A DNA stretch of 64,000 nt, taken from contig JAGMUV010000003.1 in assembly GCA_020744425.1 (NCBI GenBank), positions 4,588,001-4,652,000 on the forward strand, read 5' to 3'. The stretch comes from Dactylonectria macrodidyma. Taxonomy: Eukaryota > Ascomycota > Sordariomycetes > Hypocreales > Nectriaceae. Made by a program: the position numbers and the translations under genes. The notes below the pieces were generated by a model that saw only the letters and a program-made list of their open reading frames with translations, ran no database searches and was not told the origin of the DNA. How positions within the stretch are numbered: position 1 is the first letter of the stretch; each line of letters opens with the position of its first letter. Positions 54,616 to 64,000 of this stretch are shown piece after piece.

Positions 54616-57600
54616 ATGACTGACGCAGAATCGAAGCCACCGCCGCCCATCACGCAGCTCCGGCCACTGCATTCTCATCGACAGCCTGTTCAACAAAGGC
54701 TGAATGCATCACCGTCAGAGACACGAGATAATGTTCAAGACGATTCCCAACTGCTGCATTGGGCAAGCCCTCTCGAGTTAACAATCGATGAAAACACACG
54801 CATCAAAGCGTTTGTGGAGCTTGTCTCCCTCCTGGTGGCCCTCGACCCGGGTGAGGCGTATTGCATCCAAGATTCCATACGCGGCGGTTTCATCTTGGCC
54901 CATTCTGCCTGCCCAGGTCACGAAAACAACAGCAAAGATGTAGAAGAGCTCGGAGCTTTTCGCTTTATTGAATGTGCGGATATCCAGCACATTCCTACTG
55001 ACTTCTCACTTGGCAAGGGAAAGGTGCGTTGATGCGGGAAGGCCCGGCGAGCCCAAGGCACAAAGCCTCAAATTCAAAGGTTCATCTAGCTAACGAACAA
55101 CTCAGGCGTTGCAACTTCATTTTGACGGAGAATCAAGACAGGCGCGGCTGACTGCGCGGAGCGATGTCGTGTCTGAAGAGGGTCTTACAGCTCTTGGTTG
55201 TATGCTGGATGACATCACCTTCGGCCTGCAGCGGGGTCAGGGTAAAAGTGTTCAATGGACGCAGCCTTCTGTGCTCAACTTTCCGCCAAAGCCAAGACCC
55301 CTGAATTTGTTCCCCAAAGAGCCAAGCTGTTCAGGCAACCAAAAACATGAGGACATCGAGGGTGATGGAAACGGGGCGACTTTGCTTCACCAGTGGTTTG
55401 AGCAACGCGTGGCTGAAAATCCCAACATGACGGCCTTGGACTTTCTCATGGACCTCGAAACCGGCAAGAGAATCCAATTCACGTATCAGCAAGTCGATAA
55501 TGCGGCCAATGCGCTGGCAGCTAAGCTTATATGCACGTGTGCACAGTCGCAGTCGCATTCAGAGTCGTCCATGAAAACTGTTGCCGTGTTGATCGGCCCC
55601 TGTCCAGAACTGTATATCAGCTACCTGGCAGCTCTGAAGGCCGGTATGGCATTTTGCCCCATTCCTGTGGATGCCCCAGAGGAGAGAAAGGGGGCTCTGA
55701 TGGCAGATCTGAGACCAGCTGCTATTGTTGTGGCCGCATCAACGCAGCCAGAGCCGTCGTCATGGTCTACTCTGATTCCCGTGATCGACGTGGCACCGTA
55801 TCTTGCAGCAAGCGACAGCAAATCAGACAGTCAGTCAGTATTATCACCAATTTCCACAGCGGAGGATGACGTGGCCTACATCCTATATACCTCAGGAACT
55901 ACTGGCATGCCGAAGGGTGTAGCAGTTAGTCACCTTTCAGCCGCATGCACCATCTCTGCCTTAAGCTCTCACTATGGGTTTGTGTCGCCAATGTCATCCC
56001 ATTATAACGACCCCATCCGATGGTTCCAGGGCGCAGCGCCGACTTTTGACATATCTCTCTTTGAGATTTTCTGGACACTCAGCACCGGGTCGACGCTGTG
56101 TTGCGCCCCGCGGAAGTCCACTTTACAAGATATTGACAGAGTTATCACAACCCTCGAGGCCGATATTACCAACATCACTCCTAGCTTTGCTAGTCTGCTA
56201 GATCCATCGTCGATCAATGGTCTGATGGTTGGTGGAGAGACACTAGGCACTCGCCTCCTGCAAGACTTTGCGCGTCACAACCCTACTGTAGGTGTTCGCG
56301 ACAACCGCATGCACAAGCCTAGTGGTATCTACAACGGATACGGGCCTACCGAGGCAGCCATCTACTGCATTGCCCAGGCTCATGTGCCAGAAGAGCAGCG
56401 AGGTTCCGTGCTAGGGACTCCCCTCCAAACATGTGGCATCCTCATTGTCGACGAGCTGAGCCAGGCCCCGACCCGAACGATAGGCTTGGAGCCTGTACCT
56501 ATGGGTGCTATAGGAGAACTCGTCATTACCGGTCCGCAGGTGAGTAGAGCGGGATATCTCAATCGTCCTGACGAGACTGCCTTGGCGTTTGTCGACGATG
56601 CGCGATGGGGCAGAGCGTATAGGACTGGTGACCGTGCTAGAATTGTGTGGGATCCTAGCGGCGAGGCCATGATCGAATTCCTGGGCAGGATATCTGATGA
56701 TCAAGTCAAACTGAGCGGGAGGCGTGTGGAGCTCGGCGAGATTGACAGCGTTCTGGCGAGCCGAGTAGAAGGTGTACGGGAGGCTTTGTCTTGTGTCTGG
56801 AAGCAGCAGACTTCTGAGACGGGCTCGGAGAAGGTTGTAAGCCTCGTTGTCCTCGAACCGCGTGCCGATTTGGACTTTGAGCTCGTCCAACAGAGGTGCC
56901 TGGAGGTTGTCAAACGATATCTTCCAGATTATATGCGGCCCTTTAAGCTCCTCCTGGCCGAAGCGCTCCCGAAGTCTGCGTCCGGGAAGGTTGATCGCAA
57001 AGCAGCCTCGGCATACATACGAGAGGTTTTGAATCAAGCCAACGATGCGAGAACACAAGAGGCAGCTCAGCACGAAACTGCTGAGCATAGCGGGCCACTG
57101 TTAGGTGCTGAAGACGCCAAGCTAGAGGAAGAGCTCCTCTCAATCGTGTCCAGCATCCTGACTGATGGCTCCGCCACTACCAACATGACAATCACGGCTA
57201 CTACGCCACTCGTAGAGGCTGGCTTGGATAGTCTCCGTGCCATGAGGCTGTTGCGGGACATAAGGAAGCGATGGCTTGGCTCTGGATCCGCAGTACAACA
57301 ACACCAGCATGCGCGTCTACAACCGTCACTGGCTTTGCTTCTCGACCCAGGGGCCACCACACGGTCCATATTCTTTCCCTCAACACGAACCGTCAATGGC
57401 TTAGCTAAGTTAGGCGCCAAAGAATCCGACATACGAAATCAACTAGCCGACTTCTCCTCGAGAAACATGCCGGAGGCGCTCGACAGGCTCAATCTCACCA
57501 GCGAGGCCGACATCGAGATGGTTTTGCCTGCCACATCCACCCAAAGCCAACTTGCCATGAGTTTTACTATGGATAGGCGCAACTACATCAGCCATTCAGT

Positions 57601-60600
57601 ATTGGACCTGAAGCCGGGAGTTTCGGTTGAGGCGCTCAAGGAGGCTATCGATATGGTAGTCTCTGAACAGGCCATCTATCGATGTGCAATGATTCCATCC
57701 GACGATTCCCTGTCGCCATTTGCACAAGTCATATTGACGCCCGAGGCATGGCGGGGATTTACCAACAGCTCCAGTCGGGTCGTACATGAGAAAGCAACTG
57801 CAAGCCGTACTACTGGCGATGTGAAAGCGTGGCTTGCCTTGGCTGAGGAAAGCATTTCCCTCGAATCGCAGATTCTATATCACGTTCAGGTCGTTGAGCC
57901 GGCCTCTGATACCAAAGCCGACTCTAGTGACACTGGTCTCTTAGTTATTAGTGTCGCCCACTGCATTTGCGATGGTGCCTCACTTGAGGTGCTTATGAGT
58001 GACATTGCCAGGCGTTACGCAGGCCTGAAACCTCTCGGCAGACAGGGCATCGACGAGGTGGTGTTGGAGTGGGCCTCGAACCTGGATGTCAACACGGACA
58101 AGCTGTGGCAAGAGTCGCTGAAGGACTGGGAAACCGAGAGCTTTGGAGCCTTGAGCGGCAACAATGTCAAGTCGTCTGCTGCTGGCGCAGACTGCCAACA
58201 CGGAATGGTTGAATACGCGAGTGGCCTGTCGTGGCAGGTCCTGGAGGACAAGAGCAGGGCCTTGGGTGCATCTCCTCTGTCAATACTCCAGGCGTCCTGG
58301 TCTCTGCTCCTGCAATCGTTCTCTGAGGCAGACACGGGAGATGTTGTGTTTGGAAGCGTGATATCGGGACACCATCTCTCGGCGCATGCGCCCACCTTCT
58401 CGGTAGTGCCCTGTCGGGTAGCACTGCCTGAGTCTCAGACTCTCAGCCAGCTTGTCGGCAGTCTCACGAGCCAAGCAAGGTTTGTGCAGAGTCATCGACA
58501 CATATCCTTTGGCACCTTCAAGACACTGCCATACAATACTGCCTTAGCCCTACAAGCATATTCTTCGCCGGATCCTCTGCCTGAAGATGGGCCTGAGCTT
58601 ACCGCCGTACTTCCATGGACCGAAGTCCGGAACCCGGCCATCCGTTATGATTTTGCCATGTTTGCGGAGGTGTTTCCCACAGATGTTCATACTCTAGGCC
58701 GGAGTGAACAGTCTAACATGACGTTCAAGCTGACGTACCGCGAGGATACCCTCTCAAATCCCTCAGCAACATGCATTGTAAAACAACTTGCAGCACTTAC
58801 AGAAACTGTGGTTGCTTCATTCCCAGATGACATGGCACAAGGGCTGCCCGCACGTTTGCCTAAGAGCCTACTCTCTGCCGAAGGGGTGATCCCGGCTCCA
58901 GTGGAAGAGAACAGAGGAAGAGATCAGCAGAGCCGGAACCGAGTTGAACTGTTACACTCTCAGTTTGAGAACCAAGCTGCAGAAACCCCCGACCTTTTGG
59001 CCCTGAGCTTCTATAACTCGCTGGACTCACCGGCAGTCGAGTTGAGCTACGCAGAGCTCGACGCTAGGGCTAATGGCCTAGCTAACATTCTGCGCGAGGA
59101 AGACGTGGAGATCATCCCTATATGTATGCAACGGAGCGTTGAACTCTATGTGGCCGTTTTGGCCATCTTGAAAGCCGGGTCAGCGTGGTGCCCTATTGAC
59201 GAGACGTCGCCAATACAGAGACGGACCTCGTTAATCGCTAGGACGCAGAGCAAGGTGTTGCTGACGACGGCGGACTCTCTGGCTTTGGTCGAACCCTGCC
59301 TTGCGCACGAGAGTCTAAAGGGCATGCGCGTGATTCTCGTCGACCAGTACGCGAACCAGAAGGCGTCAATAAGAGCCGATCCACGCCGTGGTGTCTCATC
59401 TTCAGCTTCACACGACCTCAGCGGGCAAGATCTGGCCTATCTTTTGTGGACATCGGGCACCACAGGTGAGCCAAAGGGCGTCATGATCCAGCATACTGCC
59501 GCGGCACAGGCCATGCGCGACCTGCAGGTCCAAATCGAGCATGATGAGAAGGCCGGTCAGGTACGCACACTACAGCTGTCGTCATACAGCTTCGACGTCT
59601 TTGTCCAGGACCTTTTCTACACCTGGGGCCTCGCCGGTGCTGTCATCAGCGGTACAAGAGAACTTGTTCTGGGCACGTTTGTCGAGTTTATATGGACATG
59701 TCGCCCTACGCATGCTCACCTTACACCGTCATTTGGTGCAAGCATTGATGTCGAGGAAATCAAGGGCTCAACTCTGCAATACGTAACCTTTATTGGCGAG
59801 AAGCTGACAGAGGACGTCGCCGAAGCCTGGGCGACGCCTGGAATCACCACCCGCGCGTACAACACATACGGGCCGGCGGAGAACGCCGTTGTTTCTACTC
59901 TGAGACGATTCTACGGTACTAGCAGAGACAAAGCCAAGGCTGCCAACGTAGGTTTCCCCTTGAACCACTGTACGTCTTACGTTGTCCGCGAAGTCGAGAC
60001 ATCACAAGGCGGAAAGAAACGCTGGGAGCTCGTCCTGCGATACGGAGTCGGCGAGCTAGCCCTGGGTGGTGCGCAGGTAGGAAAGGGCTATCTAAGCAAT
60101 GAGGCCAAGACGACCAAGGCTTTTATTCAGGCAGGTCCCGGAATCGACGAACGTATCTACCTGACAGGAGACATGGTACGTCTCAATGACCACGGCTTCG
60201 AGTTCCTCGGTAGAAACGACGACTTAGTCAAGATCACCGGAATCCGGATCGAGTTGAGCGAGATCAGCGCTGCTTGTGCGAGCGTCAAGGATGAAGAAGC
60301 GGCTGTCGAGCATGTGGAGACGTTACATCTCTTGCGCCCAGGAGCCGACGACACTGGATCTACGAACAAGGTCGTCGTCACTTTTGTCTCTGTCAAGAAG
60401 AAGCCCGTTGATACGAGCAAGATTCGCGCTCAGGTCTTTCAGAGGGCCAAGGACCTGCTCCCTGCTTACATGGTTCCTGGACATGTCGTGGTCCTGGATA
60501 CGACGATGCCGAGAACCGCGTCAAACAAGGTCGACCGGAAGGCCCTGCAGGAGATTTATAAGGCGTCAGACCTAAGTATCCTGGCTGGAAGAGATGGCTC

Positions 60601-63600
60601 TACGCAACAGGAAGCCAATGGCGAGCAGACAAAATTGCAATGGACTGAGAAACAACATCCTGTTCTTCAGACCATTGCGGATCACTTTAAGGTGGAAGTT
60701 GAGCCACTTTCTCCAGAAGATAGCTTGGCTGGCCTTGGCTTCAGCTCTCTGCAGGTCACTAAGCTAGCGTGGTCGCTGAGACGACAGCTGAAGTGTCACG
60801 TTGGGGTTCTCGACCTCATGCGGTGTCATGCTCTAGGCGAGTTAGTCGATGTCGTTCTCAGTAAGCTGTCGGATCAAGAAGCCATACTTCAACAGTCCAA
60901 CAACACAGTGTTGCCGAAACAACCAGAAGAAATTTCATGGGTAGCCTCCGCCAAAGAACTGCTGAACAAGAACCTTCGTGGCGACTTGCAGATTGATGGT
61001 ACCTCGTACCTGCTGCCCGCGACTCCAGTGCAGGAATCACTCATCGTTGAGACAATACTTGAGCCTCGAGCATACTGGGCTCATCGCGTGTTTGACTTGA
61101 GCCACCTAGGCGAGATTGATGGTCATCGTTTGCAACAAGCGTGGACTGCCGCTGCTAGGAACTTCGACATACTTCGAACCGGCTTCGTTCCTCTAACTCA
61201 ACTAGAGTTGGAATGCGCGGGGGAGCATGAAAGTAGTGTTGCATGGGCCCGCCAACAAGGAATCCAGTCCACAATCCTTCAGCTAGTACAAGGCGAGCCA
61301 CAGGTGTGCTGGAATTTGCTATCCTGTGACGAGGGTCAGAATTTAGCTAGGTGGGCTGAGAAGCTACAGATGGAACTAGCACCAAAAACAGCCCGCCCTC
61401 CTTGGGCGGTCACGTTTGTCGAGGGAGAGGCCAAGATGATGTTGAGCATGCATCACGCTCTCTACGACGGTGTGTCATCGGAAATCCTTCTGGACAACGT
61501 TACAAAGATGTACCAGACTCAAGCCGCAGATAACTATGACCGTGCACTGCAGTTTGAGAAGGGCATGGAGCTAGGCCTGCTACCCACCTCTTCCCAGAGA
61601 GACGAGGCCGCCTCGAGGTGGAAAAGCCATCTAGCCAATATCAGAGAGACATCAGGCGCCCTGAACGGCCCCTTTCCCGACCTGACACAATCACGGCAAA
61701 AGCAGCCACAGAGAATCCTTCTATCAAGAAAGTCGATTCCTTCTTCAGTGATCACGTCTGGGTCCGCATCTGGCTCTGCACTACCCTCTCTCCCGATATT
61801 GCTCCAGTCCGCTTTCGGTTGCGTTCTCGCGTCATACCTAGAGCTCAAGGCAGTTGTGTTTGGGCAGACCGTCTCGCAAAGGATTCTGCATCCAGACCTC
61901 GCTCATATCATGGGACCTGCCATGGCCACGCTTCCTGTTGTTGTCCAGGCGTATACCTCTTCAGCCGAGAAGCTCTGGAACGACATGGCCCGCGACTCAT
62001 CCGACCTCTTCCGAAGCACGCATAGCCTGCACCCCGTGGACATCAAGAAGATGATCAATGAAGGGAGTGGAAGCACCAACGCCGCATTTCCGGGTCTCTT
62101 TGTCTACCACCCGGCTCCGGACAGCCCCCAAGACTCCGGTCAAAGCTCCAACCAACACATGTTCCGCGAAGTCGAGCAGGCCTTATCTCTCAATGTGGAG
62201 CATCCTCTCGCTTTGAATGTCTTCGAGGCTGAAGGGGCAATGGAGCTCACCGGTGACGGACGCCGAATCTCACAGGCACAATTGGAACTCATGTTGAATC
62301 AGATACTTGATCAAGCCCGGGTCATGCTGGAGATGCCACAGCTTCCTCTTGACCAGATTCAAAATGGATTGTCCCGCAGTCTCTTGTCTATCAGTGGCGA
62401 GGCTACCGTTGATGAGGCCTACGCAGTCGATCCAACGGAAATGATCTCCCAACACGCCTCCCAGCACCCTGATTGGATCGCAGCTGAGGAAGCCGTTTTT
62501 GAAGAAACAGACAAGGGCGAAGACAATATAGTCACCAAGACAATCACATACGCCCAACTCGACATGCTCGTTAATGCCATCGCCTCCAGGTTGGTATCTT
62601 ATGAGGCTCGTCTCCAGTCAGATGACGTCGTTGCCATGTACTTGGGCAGGGATATCAAGTCGCTGGCGGTTACTCTGGCCATCTTCCGGGCTGGCTACGT
62701 GTATCTTCCCATTGACGAAGATCTGCCCCCAACTCGAAAGCAACTCCTCTTCCGTGACGCCAAGGCCAAACTCGTCATCACTACGAATGAGCTGGCTGGA
62801 GACTTAGACTTGAACTTGGCCAGTGACCCGCCAACTCTACTGATGCCGGATAGCGACGATGATGTCAACGCGATACTATCCTGGCCCATGTCTCAGATAC
62901 AGCCTGCAGGTGGCCACGGTGGATACCTGCTCTACACATCAGGCTCAACGGGCCGTCCTAAAGGTGTGCGCGTGTCCAACAGCAACTTGTGCCACTTCAT
63001 TGCCGCCTTCAGCACCCGCATGACCGAGGCTTCGCCCATCACGGCCAACCTAGGGGGCGCGGGCAAGTATCTCAACCTCACGTCTCGGGCATTCGACCCT
63101 CACATTACCCAGCTTTTTGTGCCCTGGTACCTAGGCCACCGCGTCGTCATCGGTAAGAACCGTGCGGCCATGCTTGGCAGCCTGCAGCAGGTCATCAACG
63201 ATTTGAGCATCACGCACTTTGGTTCTGTGCCCTCAGTGTTGAGTCAACTGAGACTGCGGCCTGAAGACGTGCCCTCAGTCAAAGTGGTAACGACTGGTGG
63301 AGAAAAGGCGTCGAGCGAGCTTCTAGACACATGGACCAAACGACATGATTCCACAGCCCAAGAGGGACAGCAACAAGTTACACTGTTCAACTTCTATGGG
63401 CCAACAGAGGTCACGATTGGCTGCCTGGGACACGCTGTGAATCGTGACTCCAATGCGCGCAATCTCGGTTTGCCTCTCCAAGGCCTTGAGGCTTTGCTTC
63501 TGTCCCCCGCCACTGGTGATGAGCAAGTCATTGCGAGAAGAGGACAACCAGGTGAACTATGCATCGCCGGTCCGCAGGTGGCCATGGGCTATCTAGACAG

Positions 63601-64000
63601 GCCTGCCGAGAACGCCAAAAGCTTCCAGACAACTTCATTGCTTGGGCGTGTCGGAAAGAGAATTTACAGAACAGGTGATATGATGAAAATGATGCACGAT
63701 GGCACGCTTGAATACCTGGGTAGAGCGGATGGGCAGGCCAAGATCAGGGGTCAGAGGCTCGAGCTCGATGAGGTTGTGTGTTTCCTGAAGCAAGTTTCGG
63801 CCGGCGAGGGCGACCTAGAGTTTGCTGCCGCCGTTGTCGCCAATGGAAATGATAATTCGAACCAACAGCTCTTGGGCTTTGTGGCCCGCAACGCCAGAAG
63901 TCTCTTGAAGGGGGAGCTGAGCGCTGAGGTTGAACTACTCCAGCACCAAGGCCGCGCCCTAACGTCACTACTGGAGAGGATTGAGCAGAAATGCGAAGTC
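54616..64000 (+). CDS. Nonribosomal siderophore synthetase, ferrichrome-type (3' end outside window)
   Basis: Exon 1 is 54616-55023; after an 82-bp intron the frame stays open from 55106 to the window edge (3,101 residues so far). Domains by position: N-terminal region of about 230 residues, A1 55390-57030 (YILYTSGTTGMPKG, YGPTEAAIY), T1 57110-57290 (GLDSL, Ser845), C1 57510-58850, A2 58940-60560 (LWTSGTTGEPKG, YGPAENAV), T2 60650-60860 (GFSSL, Ser2017), C2 60990-62360 (HHALYDG, His2252-2253), A3 62420 onward (LYTSGSTGRPKG, FYGPTEVTIG). C1 has AHCICDG, with the first His of HHxxxDG replaced but the catalytic His1088 kept. A-T-C-A-T-C-A is the opening order of ferrichrome synthetases (SidC/NPS2 class). 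An upstream in-frame ATG at 54517 is possible. Confidence 0.9.

Noticed and set aside
54616..64000. Assignment of the NRPS as the fusarinine (SidD) synthetase
   Set aside because: A third adenylation domain is present after A-T-C-A-T-C, which does not fit the usual SidD/NPS6 layout and fits the ferrichrome class better.

Overview
The window is genomic DNA of a filamentous ascomycete. Most spliceosomal introns are 46-94 bp with GT-AG borders. Zn2Cys6 regulators, DUF3433 and DUF7136 proteins, MFS sugar porters and a multimodular NRPS are all fungal types. The gene set fits a Sordariomycete, perhaps Hypocreales, but this is an inference from gene content. About twenty protein-coding genes or gene remnants can be supported, together with a MITE and a solo LTR. 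No tRNA, rRNA or CRISPR was found.

Region 1 (1-18 kb) is mixed. A truncated MFS sugar porter faces a cytosolic GH5 hydrolase across a promoter full of CGGGG/CCCCG repeats. A Zn2Cys6 regulator, an F-box-like protein and a secreted GH16 enzyme follow. A stray C-terminal exon of a fungal regulator and a GH13 alpha-glucosidase pseudogene (four in-frame stops, two frameshifts) look like a dead maltose-type locus. Next come a DUF3433 membrane protein, a GPI-anchored cysteine-rich protein, an ornithine-cyclodeaminase-family gene broken by two frameshifts, and a DUF7136 surface protein. A 442-bp AT-rich MITE lies at 19.2-19.6 kb.

Region 2 (20.4-38.2 kb) is the most coherent block. It holds two intracellular GH78 alpha-L-rhamnosidases at its ends, a type-B carboxylesterase, two MFS sugar porters, one Zn2Cys6 regulator and one regulator-like protein with no visible DNA-binding domain. 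A 17-bp palindrome, TCGGGG-CT-NN-T-CCCCGA, occurs upstream of the first rhamnosidase and again in the porter/regulator intergenic region. I read this as a candidate cluster for import and intracellular breakdown of (acylated) rhamnosides.

Region 3 (38.2-44 kb) has a secreted GH32 invertase/inulinase flanked by decayed sequence. A solo LTR (216 bp, 5-bp target duplication) sits inside an older coding relic.

Region 4 (44-64 kb) is a siderophore locus: a siderophore-iron MFS transporter, a full ABC-C transporter, a SidF/SidL-type hydroxyornithine acyltransferase and an NRPS with A-T-C-A-T-C-A modules that runs off the right edge. Three exact matches to the ATCWGATAA site of the iron repressor SreA lie upstream of the MFS gene. 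The module order suggests a ferrichrome-type synthetase; the product cannot be settled without the missing 3' end.
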